Of a stretch of 64,000 nt of DNA, positions 1-9,093 are shown piece by piece (positions within the stretch are counted from its first letter, which is position 1; every line of letters starts with the position of its first letter). The position numbers and the translations under genes were made by a program. This DNA comes from Taenia hydatigena (Eukaryota > Platyhelminthes > Cestoda > Cyclophyllidea > Taeniidae): positions 5,931,114 through 5,995,113 of the forward strand of contig JADWOT020000008.1 in the NCBI GenBank assembly GCA_036345935.2. The letters run 5' to 3'. The notes beneath the pieces are model-generated. The model was not told where the DNA came from and ran no database searches. It saw only the letters and a program-made list of their open reading frames with translations.

Positions 1-989
1 AAGAATGATTTGAAGGCTTTGCTCCCATCGTTCTGGTTCCCCGAGTAAAACAATTGCTAAAGGAAGGAACAAATATGGATAAGTTGTGAAATCACATCAA
101 AATTTAATTGTGCAAGCAGCTAAAATAAGATGTTGGTGAAGGAGAGTTAAAAGAAGCTCAGGAAATGAAAAAAGAATGGAAAAAATAGTGTCTGAAAAAC
201 TCTACCTTCAAACTTGCTGAATTCTGCCCTTTTTATGGTGTCCTATGGAAGACAATACAAAAATTATTATTTAAGTGAGCTTTCAGCCGTTGAAAACGCA
301 TCAAACCCGCAAAGTAACGCCAAAAAATTGGTTAAGTAAGAAAAAAACAATAGCAAAGCTTGAATTACCCATGTCATTTGCCTGAAGACGAAGGAGATCA
401 ACTATGCGTTTTTGAACACGCACATTTGAGTGATCTCAACTTACAGAATAGAGAACTTCCTTTGGTCTGCAGGCATCCAGCAAGGGAAAAGCGGCAGAGA
501 TTTCGTCGATTGTTGAAAACCTTTTAAATCCAATGCTTTTTGCAATCGCTTTTAGCGGTCCATGGCCACAGACTGCAACGTTTTTATCAAACACAGAATA
601 AATTCTCAAAGCTGAATGCGGCATTGCAATCTCTGAAGGCAAGATCTGAAAGTGCATTAGCGCAAGGTATTTACCTTTCTTTTAAAGATACCTGAAAGTT
701 CAGCAGCTTTTGTCTCCTTCGACACGTTAGCTGCGTTTGTAAGAAATAAAACGGGCACACGCCAATTCTCGCTGCCTTCATGAAGTAACTCAGAGGCACG
801 GAGAGCGTCAGGCAAGACTAGAGGCCCTCTTGTAAAAACTCCGTCAACATCAAGTGCAATTCCAAAACTAGCATCACGAAATGGAAGATTCTTAGAGAAT
901 TTTTTCTTTGTGAAGAAGGGCCTTTTCAAAACTCGCTTAATAACCCATGAAAATGCATGGAGGTCTACGTGAGCTGCCGTAGTAAACAT
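1..989 (-). CDS. HDHD5: HDHD5-like HAD-superfamily hydrolase, 5' part (gene continues past base 1)
   Basis: Minus-strand gene cut by the window edge. Exon 1 is 989-675 (105 codons), exon 2 645-445 (67 codons), a proposed 13-nt exon 381-369, and a partial exon 56-1. Exon 1 carries the HAD nucleophile motif DVDGV at residues 47-51 and then VPVLFLTNAANVSKE, the motif II loop; exon 2 has GHGPLKAIAKSIGFK and the last exon LLGEPERWEQSLQ. These match the HDHD5 (CECR5) family in order. About 40 residues rich in Lys and Arg precede the HAD motif, consistent with a mitochondrial presequence. The substrate of the family is not firmly established. Intron 1 is only 29 nt (674-646). An in-frame TGA lies upstream of the chosen ATG at 989, so this is the first Met of the exon. 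The cap-domain remainder and C-terminus lie outside the window. Family assignment is firm; the 13-nt exon is inference from frame. Confidence 0.9.
369..381 (-). CDS. HDHD5: Proposed 13-nt microexon of the HDHD5-like gene
   Basis: Exon 2 of the hydrolase gene ends in phase 0 at 445, whereas the next recognisable exon (56-1) needs one base carried in. Between them, GCAAATGACATGG at 381-369 is preceded by a good acceptor (CTTCGTCTTCAG) and followed by GT. It adds Ala-Asn-Asp-Met plus one base, which restores the frame into AIVLLGEP. The flanking introns would be 63 nt (444-382) and 312 nt (368-57). Other small exons could satisfy the same constraint. Confidence 0.45.
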
Positions 990-1365
990 GTCTAAGCACC
1001 TCTTAATAAGCGCTTTTCAAAAAACCGGTAAGAGAACGATTACGGACTTTTCGTTACTTTTATACTAGGCGCTACTTATTTGTGCTCCAGGTGTCCTTTA
1101 TAGACCAATGATTGGCGTTTAACGTATTAAATGCAATAATTTGCTAAGGAATCTGCAAAATATGTAAAACAGGTATTTTGGTCACAAATTTCAACGTTTT
1201 AAATTTTTTGACTTAGGTCAAAATTATGCGTATTGCAACGACACTTTGCTTAAGCATTATAACTAGTTTATATCCAATCTCGATTCTTGCCATATTTATC
1301 TAACTAGGCCGATGTTTATTTAATGTTTAAAGATAAGCGATGCATAAAATCTTGTTTATTGTGTC
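990..1365. other. AT-rich upstream flank of the HDHD5-like gene
   Basis: No coding or repeat signal seen. It presumably contains the promoter and 5' leader of the minus-strand hydrolase gene, but no specific element can be pointed to. An AG two bases upstream of the ATG (at 993-992) could be a 3' splice site. Confidence 0.4.
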
Positions 1366-1549
1366 TGTAGCGTCCCGAGGCTCCCTTTAAGGCAAAAGAA
1401 GGCAGAATGCTAAGGTAGAATATATATATTCACCGGACAGAGGGAAAGACTGCTGGCATGGCCCGGAGGCCAGCCCACGCAACTAGGGCAATACGAACAC
1501 TTCTGTGACCTTGACAGAAGCCGGTAGTTCCAACAAACAAAGTACTACA
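1366..1549 (-). mobile_element. Solo-LTR/TRIM-like element, copy A, with 5-bp target duplication
   Basis: A 184-bp unit starting TGTAGCGTCCC and ending AGTACTACA, flanked on both sides by GTGTC (1361-1365 and 1550-1554). TG...CA ends plus an exact 5-bp duplication are the hallmarks of an integrated LTR. It contains the family core: an AGAAGGCAGAATGCTA stretch, an AT-rich TATATATATTC patch, a GGCCCGGAGGCCAGCC palindromic patch and a CTGTGACC...CCGG segment. No protein is encoded. The strand is arbitrary; copies at 3295, 4167, 4344 and 44631 lie in the other orientation. Confidence 0.75.
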
Positions 1550-1807
1550 GTGTCTTTGATAGAAAGTGAAATAGAACGCTATATTTCAGCCACTCTTTCC
1601 TAAATAAATAAGTGCCATCAATTAAATTAGCAAGCTAGAAGCTGAATTTTTCTTGATTGCTCTTTTAAAACTATATAGTTGCAGATTATATTTGTAAACA
1701 CTTTACTGCACAGAAATGCAACTCTCAATCATGGAAACCAAAATGGAAAAGATGTATAAGTCATTACGTGTGTATTCAACTTGGCGTTTTATAGGCTAAA
1801 AATTGGG

Positions 1808-1935
1808 TGCTGCATCCCAAGGTTTCCTTGAAGGCAAAATAAGGCAGAATGCTAGGGCAGAATAAATATATTCAACGGGAAGAAGGAAATAAGCTGCTGG
1901 CCTCTCCCGGATGCCAGCCTACGCAGCTAGGGCAA
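1808..1935 (-). mobile_element. LTR-like element, copy B, truncated by copy C
   Basis: Begins TGCTGCATCCCAAGG, a diverged version of the family start, and runs through the GCAGAATGCTAGGGCAG and CCGGATGCCAGCC blocks. It stops abruptly at GGGCAA, where copy C starts. The last third of the unit is missing. The junction lies where the family sequence would read GTGGCC but reads GTAGCG instead, which points to recombination or insertion at a shared GT. Confidence 0.6.
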
Positions 1936-2121
1936 CGTAGCGTCCCTAGGCTCCCTCGAAGGCAATAGAAGGCAGAATACTAAGGTGGAACATATATATT
2001 CAACGGGCAGATAAGAATAAGCCGCTGTCATGGCCCAGCGGCCTGCCTACGCAGCTGGGGCAAAATGGCCACCCCTGTGACCCTGACCGAAACCGGTAGT
2101 TCAAACAAACAAAGTATTACA
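1936..2121 (-). mobile_element. LTR-like element, copy C, near full length
   Basis: A 186-bp copy from CGTAGCGTCCCTAGG to AAAGTATTACA with all family blocks present (GGCAGAATACTAAGG, ATATATATTCAACGGGCAG, GGGGCAAAATGGCCACC, CTGTGACCCTGACCG). It abuts truncated copy B on the left and rearranged copy D on the right. No target duplication is visible, as expected if it inserted into or recombined with another copy. Confidence 0.65.
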
Positions 2122-2347
2122 GTTTGAGACTTCTTTTTTGCAAAAGAAGACAAAATTCCATGACAGAGCAGTTGCCTTCAGTGGGCTGCTGGCATTGCAA
2201 CCCTAGCATTCTGCCTTCTTTCGCCCTCTAATAGGCCTCGAGACTCTACAGCCATGGCCCGGAGGCCAGCTTACGCATCTCAGGGAATGGAGCTACCTCT
2301 GTGACTGAGAATGAAAACTCGGCAGTCCAAACAAACAATATATTACA
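2122..2347 (-). mobile_element. LTR-like element, copy D, rearranged with an internal inversion
   Basis: The first part (2125-2160) follows the family start, GAGACTTC...AAAAGAAGACAAAATTC. At 2205-2252 the same part reappears in reverse complement (CCCTAGCATTCTGCCTTCTTTC...CTCTACA). The normal 3' part then resumes (GGCCCGGAGGCCAGC...ATATTACA). The head-to-head halves can pair as an inverted repeat. Best read as two broken copies joined. Confidence 0.55.
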
Positions 2348-2999
2348 GCACAACCCATCAGCAGCATAGTTTTTGTGCTACGCCAGCACTCTCTTGGCTC
2401 TCCCGCCTGCTAGAAACGTATTTTTTGCAGTGCTACTAAAATACCTCGATTGTCTGCTAAATTCTCGGTTTCAACATTACTTGAGGCCCCGCCATTGCAC
2501 CCTTTTTGGCAGTCCATCCCTTGATTAGTGTCAGTAAACTCAAAGTTGTCCAGGTTTTATGCATCCTTCCGCCTTTAGAAAAATCTACTACACTACTGTA
2601 AAAATCAGGACTTATCAAAGGCTCCGGTACCGTGGGTGAACTAGAGCTACATCTAATAGCCAATGCACTACCCATAGAATTCTTTTAAAAATGACACTGA
2701 TTTTGTAAAAAGGTTGAGTGCAGTGTTTGAAGGCTTCCTTCACAGCAAAGAAGTTATGATACTCGAACAAACACATGTCCTCATCATAAAAAAGTTGTTA
2801 ATTCTTGTGACATACCGCATCAGATAGCCCATTCTGGAAGAATACCGCATTATATTGCGGCATTCTTTTTAAAAGTTGGGTACCTGATGAACTGACCGAA
2901 GAGACACAAATTCATAGTCCACATAATCTTATTAAATCCACATTTAATGATCATTTCTCTTCACTTTATCACGCAATATTTGTGGTACTTGGGTTATCC
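2348..2999. other. AT-rich spacer between inverted repeat clusters
   Basis: No gene recognised. Short open frames here have no family features and no flanking splice signals. It separates LTR-like copies A-D from the oppositely oriented copies at 3295-4518. Confidence 0.35.
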
Positions 3000-3294
3000 G
3001 TTTAACTTTTTTAGCAAAGCGGCTACTGAACTGATCGTTGTATCTTCGCTATGCGGGCTAGTCTATGGTCCATGTCTTTAGCCCCAACTCCTTTCTGCGC
3101 ACCAAGTGTTATTTCATCTTTCGTCCTTTAAGGGGTCTTGGGGTAGTACCCTATATGGCAAAGACTTTATATTAAGTTTGCCCCTAAGGAAAGTTCTGTA
3201 TCAACTTTCCCATTTAGCGGGGCTCAGCGGACCAAGGACGATTTACATGTCGAAGCGGATGGTTACGTTTCCTGAACAAAGCATTGTTTACTGG
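3000..3294. repeat. Left part of a higher-GC unidentified repeat interrupted by an LTR-like copy
   Basis: Base composition shifts to higher GC near 3020 and stays so to about 3900, except for the LTR-like copy inserted at 3295. The open frame that runs through this stretch crosses the LTR-like copy and cannot be a single real gene. Probably part of an older repeat; I cannot name it. Confidence 0.3.
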
Positions 3295-3423
3295 TGTAAT
3301 ACTGTGTTTTTTCTAACTGCCGGTTTCGGTCAGGGTCACTGCGTAGGTTGGCCTTTCGACCATGGCAGCAGCTTATTTTCCCTCTGCTTTCTTTTGCCTT
3401 CAAGGAAGTCTCGGGGTGCTACA
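3295..3423 (+). mobile_element. LTR-like element, shortened copy, opposite orientation
   Basis: Starts TGTAATACTGTG and ends GGGGTGCTACA, with CTGG immediately on both sides (3291-3294 and 3424-3427). It keeps the family blocks CGGTTTCGGTCAGGGTCAC, GCAGCAGCTTATTTTCCCTC and TTTTGCCTTCAAGGAAG, but lacks the central TATATATATTC segment, so it is about 55 bp shorter than copy A. Orientation is the reverse of copies A-D. Confidence 0.6.
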
Positions 3424-3900
3424 CTGGCGGCAACGAAAAGCAGACCCTACTCTATAGGGTTTCTATCCCATCTCTACTGCCTGTGGCATATTGCAGCGGT
3501 GCGAAAGAAGTGCGTTTACTAGGGGTGGGAGTATCTCTGATCTCTCTTAGCAGAAGGACTACGAACGACTTTTGCCTTCGGCATCTAACCCATCTCTCTG
3601 TTCTACAAGAAAGCTATTAACAGCTGAAGCGCTACTAGCCGTTAACTTCTGGAAAGGAGACCGGTGTACTAACGTCTCTATAGACATATTGATGGTTGGC
3701 AGAACCCCTTACTCTGTAGAGGGTTCCACCTCTCCCTCCTGGTCACCCTTGATAGTTGAAGACTGCGTACGTTTAGACATCTTTAATATATATGGGGTGA
3801 TAAATACAGCTAGGCGAGATATGGGGTTCAGGCCGAGGACGTGTCACGCTCCAGCGAATCTCCGCGCTGCTTCGTCACGTGGTTCCCATTGACTTCCCGT
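3424..3900. repeat. Right part of the higher-GC repeat, with two related hairpins
   Basis: Two related segments at about 3439-3480 and 3698-3742 each contain a self-complementary core: ACCCTACTCTATAGGGT in the first, AACCCCTTACTCTGTAGAGGGTT in sense order in the second. Both are followed by a similar C/T-rich tail. The spacing is about 259 bp. An open frame (3572-3892) covers the second, but has no recognisable protein features. Confidence 0.35.
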
Positions 3901-4166
3901 CTCTGGCCTACAAAGCGCATTTAAAGAATTAAGTATTACATACTCCGAAGTTATTTTCCAAAATACTCAAAACTTAATTCTATTCAAACTGCCAGAAGAG
4001 ACCACTGATTTTGGTGTCAAGCATCGCCTCAGTAGTGCCAAATATCGGCGACTGGCACGGTTGGTTCGTGGGTTCTTCTTAGAGCACTGATTACATTGTG
4101 ATGACTGACGTGGGAGGTCTACCAAGGGGAATGGCGGGGACGACACTCGAAAGAGGAGAGAAGCAA

Positions 4167-4343
4167 TGCAATGCTTTGTTTGTTTGGACTGTCAGTTTTG
4201 GCCAGGGTCACAGAGAGGTGGCCACGTTGCCCTAGCCGCGCAGGCTGGCCATGCCAACAGCTCATTTCATTGTCTGTTGAATGTATATATTCTGCCCTAG
4301 TATTTTGCCTTCTTTTCTTTTACGAAAGCTTTGAGGCGTCACA
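4167..4343 (+). mobile_element. LTR-like element, copy E
   Basis: From about TGCAATGCTTTG to AGGCGTCACA, with family blocks in the same orientation as 3295: TTTGTTTGTTTGGACTG, GGCCAGGGTCACAGAG, GTTGCCCTAGCCGCGCAG, GTATATATTCTGCCCTAG. No clear target duplication. It is joined directly to a second, 5'-truncated copy. Confidence 0.6.
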
Positions 4344-4518
4344 GCCGACTGTCGAATTTCGGTGACGGTCACTTGGGTGCCCGTATATTGCCCTTTCCGG
4401 TTGGGCTGAACTCTGGGCCAAATTAGCAGCCCCGGTCCCTTTCTGTTTGCTGATTATATCTATATTCTGCCAAAGTATTATGCCTTTTTTTATCTTCTAT
4501 AAAACTCAAGACGGCACA
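4344..4518 (+). mobile_element. LTR-like element, copy F, diverged and 5'-truncated
   Basis: Follows copy E without a gap. It lacks the first ~20 bp of the unit but keeps GGTGACGGTCAC, TATTGCCCTTTCCGG, TATATCTATATTCTGCC and an end AAGACGGCACA. More diverged than E, so probably older. E and F together resemble two tandem terminal repeats that have lost their internal part, or a recombination product. Confidence 0.5.
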
Positions 4519-5109
4519 GTGCACAAAAGACCAAAGAATATACAAATAAATCTTTTTGTAAGTATGGATATCAGATCAATACCAAAATGAATACTGCCTA
4601 ATTTCTGGGTGTGCACTTGTGACTGTGGTCAATTTCTAATTAATTACGAATTCCTTCTGTCTATGCTCCTTGATAAAAATGCAACACCCTTAATTATCGG
4701 TGTTTAATTTTCGGTTTTGTGCATTTGCGAAATCTGCTTAATAATTTAGATTTAGAATGGTAAACAATTTAGTTGGAATTTATACCAGTTATACGTTTTA
4801 ATTGATATGAGTCAGGCTGTTTAAACAATTGGCTGGCGCGCTGTTTTCGTCCCGCTAGTGTATAGTCGTGTCTTGGTTCTTGTAAGACTCTTAATATCTA
4901 CTTTTGCTGTCCCGGTTTGAGTATCTCTGCATATTTCCTCCATTTCATTTGTTTGTCTGCATTATTGACTGTTTGGCTGTTTTTATTTCGAGTGTCATTT
5001 GCGCTGTTCATGTAACTGAGGCTTAGTCTTGTGAATCGTTTGAACGTTGAGCAATTGCGTAATTTGTTCCACCTTCTTATCTTAACTTGCTAATTGTTTA
5101 GCCCTAGCC
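4519..5109. other. AT-rich upstream region of profilin
   Basis: No gene or repeat recognised. It must hold the profilin promoter and leader. T-rich sequence ending in a 3' splice-type AG at 5099-5100 lies just before the profilin ATG. Confidence 0.4.
5092..5100 (+). promoter_or_regulatory. Candidate 3' splice (possibly trans-splice) acceptor before profilin ATG
   Basis: GCTAATTGTTTAG ends nine bases before the ATG at 5110, with T-rich sequence upstream. It could be the acceptor of a 5'UTR intron or the addition site of a spliced leader, a mechanism known in tapeworms. Sequence alone cannot distinguish the two. Confidence 0.4.
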
Positions 5110-5527
5110 ATGTCCTGGAGCGAAATCGTTGACAGCATTCTTAAGTACAATGGCGCTTCTTGTGCTTGCCTTGCTGGCATTGATGGAAACATCTGGGCAT
5201 CCTCTCCTGACTTTAAGGTAGGCTGTGATTCTCTGTTTTAACTTCGATACTCAGCCCTCACAAGCCGAGATCCTAAAGATGATCAAAGTGGCTACCGGTA
5301 CAGAGGCCGAGTCCTTCACTGTTAATGGCAAAAAGGTCATTACAGTAAAGTGTGGAGATAATGAGCTTTCTGCTACCGGCAATGATTATGCCGTTGATGT
5401 TCGAGTGCTTAAAACCATGGTCATCATTACGGGTAACTCGAAGCCCAAAGATATCCCTGGCGTTAATCGCCTTCTCGCGACTGCTGGTAATGCAATGGCC
5501 GAGCACCTCTCCCACTCCGGATATTAA
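5110..5527 (+). CDS. PFN: Profilin, actin-monomer-binding protein
   Basis: Exon 1 is 5110-5217 (36 codons) and exon 2 5255-5527, giving 126 residues, the usual profilin length. The N-terminus MSWSEIVDSILKYNG and the block AGIDGNIWASS are classic profilin features: the poly-proline-binding Trp near residue 3 and the G-x-D-G-x-x-W-A signature. The C-terminal strand-helix region (VRVLKTMVIITGNSKPK then AMAEHLSHSGY) fits the family. Profilins bind G-actin, phosphoinositides and proline-rich proteins and regulate actin assembly in the cytoplasm. The single intron is 37 nt (5218-5254), phase 0, GTAGGC...CTCAG. The start is the first Met and aligns with the family N-terminus. The neighbouring hydrolase gene is on the other strand, 4.1 kb away. 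Confidence 0.94.
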
Positions 5528-5616
5528 GTTTTCTTTGTTCAATTTGCCAAGATAGCACATCTCCCTACCCTATCAGCGTTACATTTCGCTTTTTAATTGT
5601 TTTGATGGATCCTATG

Positions 5617-5622
5617 AATAAA
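5617..5622 (+). terminator. Probable profilin polyadenylation signal AATAAA
   Basis: Canonical AATAAA 90 bases after the profilin stop codon on the same strand. Plausible 3' end signal; the cleavage site itself cannot be seen. Confidence 0.55.
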
Positions 5623-6662
5623 TGGATTCGGGCACTTTTTAGTTTTGCAAAGCACCTGGTAGTCTAAATGCGATAAAGCTGGTTTCGCGGCTCTCTGAGG
5701 ATTAACACGCCTTGAACTTTGATCTTAGTCGTGACTCAAACTTTGCCTTTCGGTTTGGTGTGTGCTTCGTACAAGGGGTGTCATAGTCGCATGCCATGCC
5801 CGGGATCTCAGTGACGGGTTGCACTATAGGTGGTTTCAGAGATTTTGTATCCTTTTTCGGTTGCGCTTTCTCCACTGCTCTGTCTCATTGGGCCTTAGCC
5901 GCATGTACCGCTGTATATTATTATTGCAGCTGTCTCGTGTCTAGTCTTGGCTGAAGCCGTGTTGGTCGCCCGCATGTACCTTTGCGGCGAACTTTGTGGT
6001 TAATCAATTCTCCCGTTTAGATCTTGAATAATGACCCCCACGAGCGGCGGATTCTTTTAATCGATTTGGCATTTAAGGGAAGAGAGGGTCAGGTATCTGT
6101 CGCAGGAGTTCCAAAAATGCCAGCTGTGGCGTGGGTGGGGGAAGCGAGGCGCGTTAATGTCATGCCGACCTGGTAGTGTGCGTACGTGGGAGTTGGCAGG
6201 TGACTAATACCCTCGCGTCCCAGCCGCCGATGGTGTTTGGGCGGGTGGGGATTGTGGTAGTTACGTGTTGTAGGGCGAGCCGACTGTTGGAACACTGTTG
6301 GGCGTGCGCGCATGCGTATGACTAACACCGTCCGCCCGCATACACGCAGACGCGCAACTTTGGAATTTGCCTGCGCATGCATGTGCGCGATCCCTGCAAG
6401 TAGGTTGACCGGGGGCAAGCAAAAGCGCGAATCCTGCATTATCGGAAGTTGATTGGCTGGCCGGAACGTATTGGTTGGAATGTCTATACACCTGTTCAAC
6501 TGTAAACAAAGGAACCTTACCTACACTGCTGTTCTGTCTATTGTTGGTTGGTGGTCGTAGTCGTCTACCTAGTGATGGGAGGCGTTTTAGCGCAAGCGAG
6601 ATGTGAGATTTTTTGGCTCGCGGGGAGTTAAATTTGACCTCAATACTTTTGCCAAAACTAGG
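5623..6662. other. Gene-poor region with a G-rich, alternating purine-pyrimidine patch
   Basis: From about 6110 to 6440 the plus strand is G-rich (GTGGGTGGGGGAAGCG, GGGCGGGTGGGG), with alternating stretches such as GCGTGCGCGCATGCGTATG and GCGCATGCATGTGCGCG that could favour Z-DNA. Two long overlapping minus-strand frames here are products of the skewed composition. No gene is recognised. Confidence 0.35.
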
Positions 6663-6960
6663 ATTTAGAACCATGGGAAATAAATGGGTTCGTTACTAGT
6701 GGAATTATGTTTGAACAAGTCCTGTTGGTTAAGGTGTAGTGTCACCGTGTTTGTTGATGAAATGTGGCATCGATGAGTTCTTCCGCTCGCTTGATGTATT
6801 CGTGTGCTTGTCGTCGACCAATCAGTTTACGCTGCCTTTTTTTGCCAAATCACTGGCAACCAGCGTCATTTGCATGCTGGTCTCAAATACTTCAAAGTCG
6901 TTTTTATTCCGTGTCAATCTTTCTGTCCAGCCGCGTTCATTTGCATAGGTCTTAGTGCGA
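6663..6960 (-). pseudogene. Possible decayed coding segment with a frame break at an A7 run
   Basis: On the minus strand, one frame reads RTKTYANERGWTERLTRNKN and on to ASDLAKKGSVN-stop. From the same place another frame reads RKLIGRRQAHEYIKRAEEL and on to FHQQTR. The two would join if the run of seven A were eight. The second frame then has a GT, and after 83 nt an AG whose downstream frame (FGKSIEVKFNSPRAKKSHIS) fits in phase. The charged helical piece resembles a coiled coil or MIT-type helix, but I cannot name a family. It could be a pseudogene, a sequencing error in a real exon, or chance. Confidence 0.25.
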
Positions 6961-8628
6961 AAATTAAACTGAAGGTGGTGTTTCTAGGCCTCGTACAGCA
7001 CCCCTCACTGATGTGTTTGTGATGTCGTTAAGTCATCATAGATGGGTGTTTTATCTTACCACTGACTGTGATGTTTTACATCTGGATGCTCTTTTATGTG
7101 AATGTACTACAGGAATCACGAGGTGTAAATACGGAGGGCAGTGGTGAACCAGTGCTTGATGCCGACCGTTCATTTTCTCACCTACTGCGTTTTTATTTTT
7201 GGCACCTGAAGCGGTTGGCATTAGGCTCGCGCAGCATGACGCCTCCCCTCCGCCCTGTCCTGACAGATGCAATCATTTGCTCAACAAAGACAGTGAGCAG
7301 GCCAGGTAACTTGGTTGCCACCAACGTCACATGTGTTTAACGCATTCTCTATCACTTGCACGAAGTCTTGTGCTGTGAATAGAGGGGCGCAGCATGTTTC
7401 GGTGTCAAGATAATCACGTTTCTGAGCCTCCAAGCAAGAGTACAAGTGTTAGCGCAGGAGTTAGATAATTAAAACACTTTTTTAACGCTGGCTGTGGATG
7501 TGTCACCTAGGTGACATCGAAATTGGCGCCTACTTCCTCTGTGGAACAAACAAGGAGGAAGTTCGACATTTCACGTCTGCCTAATTAAGGTTGGCTGTTC
7601 AAACGCGGCGTCTAAAGGAGGCATTGCTATTCTAACCAAGGTTTATTGACCGTTAAGGCATGACCAATGTAGCTGTCAAACTTGTCAACGCACCTATAAC
7701 CCTCTTATAGCAAGTGCCAGCACTCGACACTTTCACCCTTGCACAAGTCACATGCTCCAAGAAGCCAAGGTGCCTCACTCGAAAATACGCTTTTTCACAA
7801 AGTTGAAAGGCCTATTTTTAGATCAAGGTCAGTAGCCTTGTCAGAATGCGCTGGTTCACCTTAACAGCAAATCCCTCCTGTCCAGCATAGGCGGTGTAGC
7901 TACAGTGAACTAGGTACAATCTAACCTAGATAAGCATTAACAAGTACAGTGGATTAGTGGAAGTTGTTACCCAACAGCAAAAGTATTGTGCCTTTTTGTT
8001 TCCCGTCACATTTACCTTGGTCATGAAATGAGTCTCTCAATGCTTGTTACAAATGCATCCTTCTGTCGGCCGAAAGGCGACCGAATTCTAGCGATCTGAT
8101 AAGCCTTCAGTACCTTTGACACTTTAATTGGTCTTAAGCTGCCAAGTAGCTAGGCGCTTGGCCATTGGACTTCGACCTTCAAGGATGCTTCTTCGTGGTT
8201 TAAATGTCGGCGCTCCTAGATACTTTGTCGACGATTCACAAATGGTCCTCTTTTTTCCTCTTAAGTAAGTAATCGAAGACCCAACCAGAAGATGTAGATT
8301 AGAGAAAATAGGGAATTGCTGTTCACGTGGCGGTGACATTTAATAATGTCTAATCCATCTATCCTCAGTAGCCTTGTCTTGGAAGTTGGCTCTTTTCTCA
8401 TCACCAACACCCAAACTGCAGTAATGCGTTTCAATTATCTCACTTCAGGTCTGTGAGAAAATTTTATCCTCATGGTTACCCCGAAAATAGGCGTTCCGCC
8501 TACTGGTAGCCAACCGTATCCTCACTCAGTCATTGTTCATGAATATTCATTCTTTTTTAATATCCAGTTTGCCTTTGTGCTACTGCTAGGAGGCTTGAAT
8601 GCCTCTACTAGGCATCTCTCAGGTCCAT
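6961..8628. other. No recognisable gene
   Basis: Several 60-90 codon frames occur on both strands, but none shows family motifs or paired splice signals that join into a longer product. Composition is mixed, with no long repeat seen. Confidence 0.3.
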
Positions 8629-9093
8629 TCATTCACCGGTAACAGCCCTAATGGGAATCCAACAGGCATCTGGATGACCCAAAGGCCTTCTTTTCCCTTT
8701 TGGAGTTATTAATGAAGCCATCAAGTGGGAATGTATAGCCTCGCTAAAAATTTGAACTTCAAACCGATGCAAGAAGACTTCATTTGGGAATACTTGGTTA
8801 AATGAGCTCTCCCTCGTGAGTAAATGAAGTTTCACCTCACCTTTCCCACGCAATCTGATTCCATGAGCCTTCAATGCTTTTTGCCACACCTCTGCGTGTT
8901 GAATTGTATCATCACAAATGATGTCCAGGTGGCTCAACAATTCCGCATTTGTGACGAGGAGGAATGGATTCACTCCTAAACAATTGACAGCGTTCTGTTC
9001 TTTCCCTTTTTTTCCTTTTTCGCCACGTTGAAGGCAATAAAATTGGCAGCTGCAGCGGTGTTGTTCCATCACCTGTGTTTGCACTTTACGCAT
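8629..9093 (-). other. 154-codon open frame, possible retroelement remnant
   Basis: The longest uninterrupted unassigned frame outside the five genes apart from a 155-163 codon pair near 24.2-25.2 kb that overlap clathrin or its 3' flank. It has an ATG and is Cys/Lys/Gly-rich at the start. The middle, HLDIICDDTIQHAEVWQKAL then GIRLRGKGEVKLHLLTRE, faintly recalls the YLDDII...H...L...G..L...K...L..RE region of Ty3/gypsy-type reverse transcriptase, but the DD is disrupted. The DNA word CTTCAAACCGATGCA at about 8757 recurs with one change at about 12362. Could equally be chance. Confidence 0.2.

Noticed and set aside
3106..3522. 138-codon plus-strand open frame
   Set aside because: It runs across an LTR-like insertion (3295-3423) with its flanking CTGG, so the frame is an accident of repeats and not one gene.
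4171..4365. 64-codon plus-strand open frame
   Set aside because: Lies wholly on LTR-like copies E and F, which do not encode protein in other copies.
5273..5560. 95-codon minus-strand frame over profilin
   Set aside because: Antisense shadow of profilin exon 2, whose protein is clearly recognised on the plus strand.
6089..6674. Two overlapping 136-137 codon minus-strand frames
   Set aside because: Composition-driven frames in a G-rich, alternating CG/TG patch, low complexity, no motifs. Only the start of the second (near 6663-6570) might belong to the broken segment reported separately.
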